DNA of 64,000 bases, from NCBI GenBank assembly GCA_029245955.1, contig JAQWOH010000076.1:1-64000 (forward strand). The letters are read 5' to 3'. Position numbers and translations under genes: made by a program. Shown here one piece after another: positions 56,465 to 64,000 of the stretch (positions are counted from its first letter, which is position 1; every line of letters starts with the position of its first letter). The DNA comes from Fuerstiella sp. GTDB taxonomy: Bacteria > Planctomycetota > Planctomycetia > Planctomycetales > Planctomycetaceae. The notes beneath the pieces were generated by a model. The model was not told the origin of the DNA and did not search any database. It saw only the letters and a list, made by a program, of their open reading frames with translations.

Positions 56465-57853
56465 CTATTTCTTCTTCTTTTTCTGCGTGCCGAAGCTCCA
56501 GAATTCCGACGGCGTATGAGCGGCCACAAAATATTCACGGGCTCGCTGCACGATGTCGGAGTGATCTGCGGCGACGTCATTCTCTTCGCCGAGGTCTTTG
56601 CTGAGATCGTACAGTTCGACGCCATCCTGCTGTCGGACGCCCTTCAGATTCAGCTGTACAGCTTTCCACTTGCCAAATCGAACCGCGCGTTTGCCACCAC
56701 GTTCGTAGAATTCCCAGTATAGAAATTCATGTGCCCGCTGCTGGTCGGTACCCGTCAGTTCAGGCACCATGCTGATGCCATCCAGCCCCGCGGGCGTTTC
56801 GGCACCCGCCAGTTCGCAGAACGTAGGCAGCATGTCCCAATGTGCGGAAATATGATCAGACTCAGTCCCTGCCTTTAAGTTACCAGGCCAGCTTACGATC
56901 AGAGGCGCCCGGATCCCACCCTCATACAGATCACGTTTATGACCTCTCAGCGGGCCGTTACTGTTAAAGAACAGTGGGTCGTGCCCGCCCTCTTTATGTG
57001 GACCATTATCACTGGTCAGAAACACGATCGTATTATCGTCAATCTGCAGATCCTTTAACAACGTCATCAATTCACCGACGCCTTCATCCATCAGAGTCAT
57101 CATGCCAGCAAACGCTGCAATTGGGTTTTTCACGAGGGGACCGCTGTATTTTCCGATTTTGCCCTCAAACTGCGGAAACTTTTTGCGCCACGGAGCGACG
57201 TATGCTTCAGGAGCATGCATGGCTGCATGTGGAATCGTCAGCGGCAGAAAGGCAAAGAATGGTTTGTCTCTGTTGTCACGGACGAACTGCAGGGCTTCGT
57301 CCATGATGATCGTGGCGGTGTAGGTTTTTCCGTCCAGAGGAATCTTCTCTTTATTCTTCCATAGGTGTGTTGGGTAATAACTATGGGCCTCGCGCTGACA
57401 GTTATAGCCATAGAACAGATCAAAATGTTCCGCCGGATCACTCGGCGATGATGGTGCCCCCAGCCCCCACTTACCGAACGCGCCAGTGACATACCCGGCC
57501 TTCCTTAATAACCGGGGAATCGTAACGATGTCGGCCGGCATAGCAGCCTGTCCTTCTGGCCTCACTTCTCGGTTGCCGCGTACATTGGCGTGGCCGGTGT
57601 GCAGACCGGTCATCAGACAGCAACGCGTCGGTGCACAGACAGTGGACCCGGAATAGTGCTGCGTAAACCGAATTCCATCTGCCGCCAGGCTGTCAATATG
57701 AGGAGTACGAAAGAGCTTTTGCCCGTAACACGACAGGTCGCCGTAACCAGCATCGTCCAGCAGAATATAGATAATATTGGGTCTGGTCTCGGCAGCGGCA
57801 AGTACCGACGAACCGAGAACAAGCGTGCACAGGGCGAGCAATACGTTTTTCAT
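56465..57853 (-). CDS. Sulfatase (type I)
   Basis: A 462-residue secreted sulfatase. Signal peptide (LLALCTLVLGSSVLA), metal site IIYILLDDAGYGDLSCYG, formylglycine site CAPTRCCLMTG, GKWGLGAP, LTIPHAAMHAP and FLTSDNGPHKEGGHDP. The tail is lysine-rich (KKKKK). ATG 57853 follows AGAGGA; the open frame from 57868 adds only five residues. Likely acts on sulfated glycans, alongside the neighbouring DUF1501/PSCyt1 pair. Confidence 0.94.
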   Translation of the reverse strand: MKNVLLALCTLVLGSSVLAAAETRPNIIYILLDDAGYGDLSCYGQKLFRTPHIDSLAADGIRFTQHYSGSTVCAPTRCCLMTGLHTGHANVRGNREVRPEGQAAMPADIVTIPRLLRKAGYVTGAFGKWGLGAPSSPSDPAEHFDLFYGYNCQREAHSYYPTHLWKNKEKIPLDGKTYTATIIMDEALQFVRDNRDKPFFAFLPLTIPHAAMHAPEAYVAPWRKKFPQFEGKIGKYSGPLVKNPIAAFAGMMTLMDEGVGELMTLLKDLQIDDNTIVFLTSDNGPHKEGGHDPLFFNSNGPLRGHKRDLYEGGIRAPLIVSWPGNLKAGTESDHISAHWDMLPTFCELAGAETPAGLDGISMVPELTGTDQQRAHEFLYWEFYERGGKRAVRFGKWKAVQLNLKGVRQQDGVELYDLSKDLGEENDVAADHSDIVQRAREYFVAAHTPSEFWSFGTQKKKKK

Positions 57854-58056
57854 ATGACAGACAATCAACTAGAGGAAATATCTATACGCCCCCCGCAGCA
57901 CCGCAACGAATCGAACCGGCAATTCCGGGACCGGGAAGCAGCCCTGCTGTGAAAGCGAACCCAAACCGGAATGCGGGTGTGGGATCAATAGCGAACATGC
58001 GGCAAGTTTACTGCAACGCAATCACGAATCAACGATGTCTGTACCTGGAGCAAGTG

Positions 58057-59532
58057 TTAGGCAATGACGTCTTCGACGACTTCACCATGCACGTCAGTCA
58101 GTCGATAGTCTCGCCCCTGGAAACGGAAGCTCAGTTTCTCGTGGTCGAACCCCAGCAACCTCATGATCGTGGCCTGCAGGTCGTGCACGTGGACCTTGTT
58201 TTCCACGACGCCGAATCCAAGTTCATCGGTCTGGCCATAGTTGTGGCCGCCTTTAACCCCGCCCCCGGCCATCCACATTGTGAAGCAGTCCGGAAAATGG
58301 TCTCGACCGAGCACCTTGCTTTTCGCCGTCCGTCCTTCCCGAAACGGTGTGCGCCCGAATTCTCCACCACACACAATCAGTGTGTCTTTGAGCATGCCGC
58401 GATTCTTCAGGTCTTTGATGAGTGCCGCAATGGGTTTATCAGTGGCCGCCCATTTGTTTGTCAGCCCTGACCCCAGACCGTTGCCTTCGGCTGTGCCATG
58501 GAAGTCCCAGCCCCAGTCAAACAACTGCACGAATCGTACACCCTGTTCGACCAGTCGCCGAGCCAGCAGGCAGTTATTTGCGAAGCTGGCGTCCCCAGGT
58601 TTTGCTCCGTACGCTTCCTGAGTCTGTTTTGTTTCTTTCGTGATATCCATCACTTCCGGAACTGAAGCCTGCATACGATACGCCAGTTCGTACTGAGCAA
58701 TGCGCGTCAGCGTTTCAGGGTGCCCAAGATCCTTTGCCTGCAGTTCATTGAGTTGTTTCAACGCATCCAGTGACCTGCGACGGAGTCCGCGGTCCATGCC
58801 GTTTGGATTCGAAGCGTACAACACCGGATCGCCTTTGGAACGGCACTGGACTCCCTGGAAGACAGACGGCAGGAAGCCACTGCCAAATGAATTGGCTCCG
58901 CCATTCGGCTGCACTCCACTGCTGATCAGCACCACAAATCCCGGCAGGTCCTGGTTTTCTGTACCCAGGCCATACGTTGTCCATGCGCCCATGGATGGCC
59001 GTCCGGACCGCGGAGAGCCCGTGTAAATAAGCAACTCAGCCGGAGCATGATTAAACTGATCTGTGTTCATCGAATGAATGAAACACATCTCATCCACAAC
59101 GTCCCCGTCGTGAAAATTGGGCACGGCATCGGAAAGCCACGTTCCGCCTTCGCCGTACTGAGCAAACTTCCGCGGCGTTCCCATCAATTTCGGAACACCG
59201 GACGTAAAGGCGAAGGTGCGACCTTCTAAAAACTCCTGCGGACAGTCTTCCCCGTCACGGCGAACCAGTTCCGGTTTATGGTCGTAGACGTCCAGATTCG
59301 GTGGCGACCCCGTCAGATGCAGATAAATAACCCGTTTTGCCTTCGGCGCGAAATGTGGCTGACGCTCGGCCAGTGGCTGCATTGCCTGGATAGGAATGTC
59401 GGCAGATGCTGATCCTCCGGAAAGAGACGACAGTGCCATTGCCCCCAGTCCAACGCCCGATGAGGAGAGAAAATGACGTCGAGTACGATTTTGCAGTTGT
59501 GCGAGGTATGGGGTCATGTCTTGTTCACTCAC
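58057..59532 (-). CDS. DUF1501 protein
   Basis: 491 residues with a Tat-like leader (TRRHFLSSSGVGLGAMALSSLSGG) and the DUF1501 pattern AKRVIYLHLTGSPPNLDVYD, CGGEFGRTPF, GRDHFPDCFTMWMAGGGV and RDYRLTDVHGEVV. The GTG at 59532 overlaps the stop of the PSCyt1 gene (GTGA), so the two are translationally coupled; ATG 59517 is an alternative. Standard planctomycete pair. Confidence 0.93.
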   Translation of the reverse strand: MSEQDMTPYLAQLQNRTRRHFLSSSGVGLGAMALSSLSGGSASADIPIQAMQPLAERQPHFAPKAKRVIYLHLTGSPPNLDVYDHKPELVRRDGEDCPQEFLEGRTFAFTSGVPKLMGTPRKFAQYGEGGTWLSDAVPNFHDGDVVDEMCFIHSMNTDQFNHAPAELLIYTGSPRSGRPSMGAWTTYGLGTENQDLPGFVVLISSGVQPNGGANSFGSGFLPSVFQGVQCRSKGDPVLYASNPNGMDRGLRRRSLDALKQLNELQAKDLGHPETLTRIAQYELAYRMQASVPEVMDITKETKQTQEAYGAKPGDASFANNCLLARRLVEQGVRFVQLFDWGWDFHGTAEGNGLGSGLTNKWAATDKPIAALIKDLKNRGMLKDTLIVCGGEFGRTPFREGRTAKSKVLGRDHFPDCFTMWMAGGGVKGGHNYGQTDELGFGVVENKVHVHDLQATIMRLLGFDHEKLSFRFQGRDYRLTDVHGEVVEDVIA

Positions 59533-62500
59533 CTCTTCAAGAACATTTCATCCAGGTTCAACAGGACGTTGCACACCACAGTCATCGCCGCGGCATCGAC
59601 AGCCTCGATTCCCTTCGGCAAAGCACCAACCGGATCAGTTGCCAGCTTCATGGCTTCATCAGAACTGCTCTGCAGTCGGTGTCTTGAATCATCAAACAGG
59701 CCGACCAACGCAGCGATTTCGTTACTACTCGGCGGACGCAGGACACAACGTCGGAAGGCTAACGTGAGCTGCGATTCAACAGGACCATCGTGCTGCAGTG
59801 CAATCCGGGCAAGAGCCTGCGCCGCCTCCACGTACACAGGATCATTCAGCGTCACCAGCGACTGCAGCGGCGTATTTGTGCGATCACGGCGGACCGTACA
59901 GACTTCTCTGTTCGGAGCGTCAAATGTTGCCATGGATGGATACGGATTACTGCGTCGCCATGTCGTGTAAATACCACGGCGGTACCGATCTTCACCTTCA
60001 CTGGTTTTCCAGTCAGTGGAACTGCCAAACGCGGCCGTCAGTCCCATGCTTGGCTGCGGCGGATTGACGGGGGGACCGTACATCTTTTCGCTCAGCAGCC
60101 CGGCAGCGAACAATGCCTGATCGCGGACCATCTCAGCGCTATGTCGCACTCGTGCCCCGCGAGAAAGCCACCGATTGTCCGCGTCTGTGACCGCAGCCTG
60201 TGCCGTGACTTTCGACGACTGTCGGTAGGTTGCCGATGTCACCAGCGTTCGGATCAAGTCCTTTGTGTTCCAGCCATTCTGTATCAGTTCCACTGCAAGC
60301 CAGTCCAGCAGTTCCGGATGTGTTGGCGGCTCTCCCTGCGAACCAAATTCTTCGCTGGTAACGACAATTCCCCGACCAAAGATCGTTTCCCAGATGCGGT
60401 TGGCAAGAACTCGTGCCGTTAACGGATTTTCTGCATCAACCAGCCACTCAGCCAGAGCCAGGCGATCAAGTCGGCGGCCTTCCGGGGCGGAATTAAAGGC
60501 GGCCGGCAGGCCGACCTCCATCAGCGGACCTTTGTCGAGGTAATTGCCCCGGAACTGGAAGTGAGTGTCACGTCGTTTCCCGGCGATCTCTCGCAGTATG
60601 GGCACGGACGTGGCAGGCTTCATCTCTGTCAGTTGCTCTTGAGACTTGCGCACGTCATCTCGCTGTGTCTTCAGTTCCACAGCGATGTTTTCCCGGTAAA
60701 AGGACGCCAGTTCGGCAGCCGCAGCTTCGCTGCGTTTGGCCGCAGGCAGGTCAAGAGTCGTCAGTTGCGTTTGTGGAAGTCGAGATCGCTGAATTGTGCT
60801 TTCGTCACTGGTGGTCGTTAATCTGAAATGAGCGAGCAGATGGTTTTCGTGTGGCGAGTTCTGTTCGATTGTGACCCGCAGTGACGCAGGACCGTCCAAC
60901 GTCACTGGTTCGTTGGGAACAAGCAGCAATTGGTGTGGTGTCGTCGTAGCTCCTCCAATGGCCCAGCCATCATCGTTACCCGTCTTTCCCGTTAAAACGT
61001 CCGTCGGCTCGAACCCTTTCTGGTGATAATCGGCAAAGGCTGTGCGAAACCTGATGTCCCGCACGTTACTGGGCGAATAATCGGCTGACGGGTTCGGCGG
61101 CTCACTGAAAGTCTGTTGCCAGATAATTTCGCGATCAGAATCCAGCAACGCGATGGTAAAATTCCTCAGTCGGCCATGCAGATTGTTATCCGTACGATTC
61201 CAGACAGTAACGCGTTCAACAGGATGTACATCGCCGAGATCAACTTCCCACCACGGTTCGTCCACCGTGTCTGTATGGGTCACGGACATCTTCTGGTAGT
61301 CGCCATCCGTGTTGCCATCGATAGCCAGTTCCGGCGGACCGGCGTAGTCGGTGGAATGCTGAGTCGCTTTCCCGTTCAAAGCGATGTTTGTGCCCGCGCT
61401 GAAAACCTCAACTTCTGCCAGCGACAGAATCTGTTTTGTTCCATTGTTGGTAATTCGAACAAACTGTGCCGTGGGGGCGACATCGCTGTCGGGAACGATT
61501 TGTGCTTTGATGCCGGTGACTACAAAATTGCCGCCCCCGTGGCCCGTTCCCTTGCCGGGAAGCCCGTCATGGGGCAATGTTTCCAGACGCAATCCGGCGA
61601 TGGGAGCGGCGACTGAATCCTTTCCGCTGACATTCGACAACGGCACGTCAACCGTATAAGTATCTGTCTCCGTCGCAGATTCGACCAGAACAGAACCGTC
61701 GTCCAGAATCCTCGCGAGCTGTTTGCTTTTTCGAAGAATGCTGCGGGGGCGCAGTGAAGACCATGCAGAAGTCGCCTGCAGACGTTTCTCCCATTGCTGC
61801 TGAGAAGCGGTCAGTTCAGCCGTTGGTGTGGCGATGACGCCGATCAGATCGGCAATCCTGGTCTCCAGCTCCGCCTGCTGCTGCTTCTGTTCGTCAGTGT
61901 AGATCTGGATTCGAGGTGATTCGTCCCGACGATCCGCGTCCTGCGTGTTGTTCAGAATGGCGAAGAAACGAAAGTACTCGTCCTGCGAAATCGGGTCGTA
62001 CTTGTGAGAATGACACTGGGCGCACGCCATCGTAGTCCCCATCCACACAGCCGCCGTCGTATTGACTCGATCAACAACGGCGACGTTGCGGAATTCTTCA
62101 TCCTGAGTTCCGCCTTCGTTGTTAGTCAGTGTATTCCGGTGAAAGGCGGTGGCGATCAGCTGGCTTTCAGAGGGGTCCGCCAGCAGATCACCGGCAATCT
62201 GTTCGATTGTGAACTGATCGAACGGCATGTTGTTGTTAAAGGCTTTGACAACCCAGTCGCGATAGGCCCAGATTGTTCGCGGCGGGTCATCCGCATAGCC
62301 GGCGCTGTCTGCGTATCGGGCAAGGTCCAGCCATTTACGGGCCCAGTGTTCACCGAACGAGGGGCGCTGCAGCAAATCGTCAACAAGATACTCGTATGCG
62401 TCCGGATCGTTGTTCGCGACAAAACCGTCGACCTCTTCCACTGTGGGCGGCAGACCGGTCAGGTCAAGAAAAACTCGACGAACAATCGCAGACCGATCTG

Positions 62501-63008
62501 CTTCCGATGATGGTTTCAGTTCATGATCCAGCATGCGTCGCAATATAAAGTTGTCGACGGCGTTCCTGGGCCAGTTCACGTGTTCCGTCGGAGGTGGCGG
62601 AAGCTCTCGGCGGACGGGTTTCTTATAGGCCCAGTGCAGCGAATAATTCGCTCCCTGTTCAATCCATTTTCGCAGCGTTTCAATTTCTTCCTGCGACAGT
62701 CGAGCCCCATGATCCGCCGGTGGCATTCGCTGATCCTCATCATCCGTCGTAACACGAGCCATCAGGTCGCTTCGTGCGGGCATGCCGGGAACGATGGCAG
62801 TATTCCCGGACTCCAGCGGAGAAGTTGCGACATCCGGCATGTCCAGCCTCAGACCGGATTGCAATGCCTCCTTATCGGGGCCATGACACAGCAGGCACTT
62901 GTTGGAAAGAATTGGTCGTACGTCGTTGTTGAAATCAACATCGCCCGCATTTCCACAGGAAGTGGCTGCAGACAGAGCGAACGAAAGAACCAGGTGAATG
63001 CGTCGCAT
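59529..63008 (-). CDS. PSCyt1-DUF1549-discoidin-DUF1553 planctomycete cytochrome
   Basis: The 1159-residue secreted protein has a signal peptide ([17 protein letters not shown]), a cytochrome-like domain with [10 protein letters not shown]1549 ([38 protein letters not shown]) and DUF1553 ([34 protein letters not shown]). Between them, at about 520-640, lies a discoidin (F5/8 C)-like module ([40 protein letters not shown]) plus a second beta domain. Discoidin modules bind sugars, which fits a role on polysaccharide. ATG 63008 is chosen for the signal peptide. Confidence 0.93.
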   Translation of the reverse strand: MRRIHLVLSFALSAATSCGNAGDVDFNNDVRPILSNKCLLCHGPDKEALQSGLRLDMPDVATSPLESGNTAIVPGMPARSDLMARVTTDDEDQRMPPADHGARLSQEEIETLRKWIEQGANYSLHWAYKKPVRRELPPPPTEHVNWPRNAVDNFILRRMLDHELKPSSEADRSAIVRRVFLDLTGLPPTVEEVDGFVANNDPDAYEYLVDDLLQRPSFGEHWARKWLDLARYADSAGYADDPPRTIWAYRDWVVKAFNNNMPFDQFTIEQIAGDLLADPSESQLIATAFHRNTLTNNEGGTQDEEFRNVAVVDRVNTTAAVWMGTTMACAQCHSHKYDPISQDEYFRFFAILNNTQDADRRDESPRIQIYTDEQKQQQAELETRIADLIGVIATPTAELTASQQQWEKRLQATSAWSSLRPRSILRKSKQLARILDDGSVLVESATETDTYTVDVPLSNVSGKDSVAAPIAGLRLETLPHDGLPGKGTGHGGGNFVVTGIKAQIVPDSDVAPTAQFVRITNNGTKQILSLAEVEVFSAGTNIALNGKATQHSTDYAGPPELAIDGNTDGDYQKMSVTHTDTVDEPWWEVDLGDVHPVERVTVWNRTDNNLHGRLRNFTIALLDSDREIIWQQTFSEPPNPSADYSPSNVRDIRFRTAFADYHQKGFEPTDVLTGKTGNDDGWAIGGATTTPHQLLLVPNEPVTLDGPASLRVTIEQNSPHENHLLAHFRLTTTSDESTIQRSRLPQTQLTTLDLPAAKRSEAAAAELASFYRENIAVELKTQRDDVRKSQEQLTEMKPATSVPILREIAGKRRDTHFQFRGNYLDKGPLMEVGLPAAFNSAPEGRRLDRLALAEWLVDAENPLTARVLANRIWETIFGRGIVVTSEEFGSQGEPPTHPELLDWLAVELIQNGWNTKDLIRTLVTSATYRQSSKVTAQAAVTDADNRWLSRGARVRHSAEMVRDQALFAAGLLSEKMYGPPVNPPQPSMGLTAAFGSSTDWKTSEGEDRYRRGIYTTWRRSNPYPSMATFDAPNREVCTVRRDRTNTPLQSLVTLNDPVYVEAAQALARIALQHDGPVESQLTLAFRRCVLRPPSSNEIAALVGLFDDSRHRLQSSSDEAMKLATDPVGALPKGIEAVDAAAMTVVCNVLLNLDEMFLKR

Positions 63009-63187
63009 TGGTCGTGGCACGAACGAAGGCGGGGAGGAAATGAGGCGTTCGCCGATCATATCAAATCCGGAGGCAACATTCACCAACCCAGCCTGAAGCA
63101 AGGTTGTTTGCCGGAGATTAGTACCCCTACTCGCTCAGCAGCGTTCTCGCATCGGTTTGAACCGCACGAACAGCGTTCGCTGGATGC

Positions 63188-63490
63188 CTAACCAGTCCCC
63201 ATATATTCTTCGGGGACAAACGAGGTTCCTGTCCGCAAACTCTGCACAATAATCTTGATCCAGGCAGTCGCCGCGTGAGTAATATTATCGTCCATGACCA
63301 GCTGAATCTGCTGTTCGTACTGTTCCAGACAGGGTTCGCAGGCCGTACTACTACGGAACGACAAACAGATGCGGTGCAGCCGCTGAAGTACCCAAAGCTG
63401 GTACTGATGTTGCGTTGGAGTGTCCAACATTGCGCTGAACCTGATCGGTTTCGGAAGAATGAGGTGTACTCGAGATGAGTCATCGAGCAT
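63188..63490 (-). CDS. Small hypothetical protein
   Basis: A 100-residue frame from ATG at 63490 with ordered composition (VHLILPKPIRFSAMLDTPT, then CEPCLEQYEQQIQLVMDD) and no signal or membrane segment. No family recognised. The frame is open to TTG 63535. Confidence 0.4.
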   Translation of the reverse strand: MLDDSSRVHLILPKPIRFSAMLDTPTQHQYQLWVLQRLHRICLSFRSSTACEPCLEQYEQQIQLVMDDNITHAATAWIKIIVQSLRTGTSFVPEEYMGTG

Positions 63491-63865
63491 CAATGGTGTT
63501 GAAATTGTGGGCCGTTCCGTAATTCGCGGACGCAACGACTATGCCGCGTCACATACATGGATCGATCCGCATGTGTGAGTCATTCGATGTGTGCCGATGA
63601 GTCAATGTGTGATGATTGTGTCCGAATTACGCACAACTAAGGGGCAGCGTCCACGAGCGGTTGCCTAGATGTCCCGCTGATCACAGCCGTTCCTTCCGTC
63701 GGCAGCAGCCACGATGAAAACACCAGCCGCCCAACGCCCCTGGCATCGGGCGGGCTGAAACCGGCAGAATCTGCGCACGTAGCTTTCAACTTATGAGCCG
63801 CCCCGATCACGGAAGGCCACCGCGGACAACCGGAAACGAACAGCGTGTCATGAACCACGGATGAT
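63491..63865. other. Intergenic with GTGTGA-type short repeats
   Basis: About 375 bp without a supported gene. Between about 63571 and 63617 the motif ATGTGTGA and close variants recur three times. Confidence 0.4.
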
Positions 63866-64000
63866 ATGGTCGGAGATTCGGCAGCACCCGGCCCAGATAA
63901 CCCGGGCGGGGACGACGGTCAGATACCCGCTGACGACCGGCGATCGGGCGGCGCAAGAAACAATGGCCACATCGGCTTGATCCGGAAATTGTGCACGCAG
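63866..64000 (+). CDS. Possible gene start, cut by window edge
   Basis: An open frame of 45 codons begins with ATG at 63866 and runs to the window end. It is rich in Gly, Asp, Pro and Arg, and too short to assign. Confidence 0.25.
   Translation, partial: MVGDSAAPGPDNPGGDDGQIPADDRRSGGARNNGHIGLIRKLCTQ

Noticed and set aside
63637-63858. 73-codon minus-strand frame
   Set aside because: No recognisable feature and no ribosome binding site; likely chance.

Overview
The window looks like chromosome of a planctomycete. The evidence is five DUF1501 proteins, two PSCyt1/DUF1549/DUF1553 cytochromes, three Cys-type sulfatases, a site-2 protease, a formaldehyde-activating enzyme and a SCO-DUF420 fusion. 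Base composition appears moderate. Genes sit in short operons and singletons on both strands, and TTG/GTG starts are common. The species cannot be named from the sequence.

Left end (1-4454): the 3' half of a tRNA-Arg(TCT) with its own terminator, followed by what looks like an old tRNA-targeting island. The island holds fragments of two different tyrosine recombinases separated by a sense-strand fragment of a type I restriction hsdR gene, a small L7/L12-like protein, decayed sequence and a KAP P-loop NTPase. A degenerate second copy of the tRNA 3' half closes it at about 4405-4454.

4.6-16.4 kb: a NUDIX hydrolase; folE with two membrane or zinc-ribbon proteins; a large FAD/Fe-S/CCG dehydrogenase overlapping moaD; a sulfatase; and a TolC-like protein whose stop overlaps the start of a short SecA-like ATPase. 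The TolC/SecA pair is the best candidate for an unusual export system.

16.4-30 kb: a FabZ-like dehydratase; an NtrC-type regulator that lacks the GAFTGA loop; the SCO-DUF420 fusion; RsgA; a DUF1501 protein; a Rieske ferredoxin; Fae with a clear terminator; a membrane-anchored MutS-like ATPase; and a GspE-like protein with a destroyed P-loop.

30-46 kb: a type I phosphodiesterase; a PSCyt1/DUF1501 pair; a Tat-exported sulfite-oxidase-like enzyme; an FNR-like flavoprotein; a sulfatase; a carbonic anhydrase/SulP bicarbonate-type operon in which SulP carries a soluble insert of about 140 residues; a site-2 protease; and a leucine-rich-repeat protein.

46-64 kb: a 1295-residue polytopic membrane protein followed by a PspA/IM30 protein; a PHP hydrolase; a small winged-helix protein that may be frameshifted at its start; two tandem DUF1501 genes; a convergent sulfatase; and a DUF1501/PSCyt1 pair whose cytochrome carries a discoidin-like insert. 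The sulfatases together with the DUF1501/cytochrome sets suggest breakdown of sulfated polysaccharides. That link is inferred from gene content.
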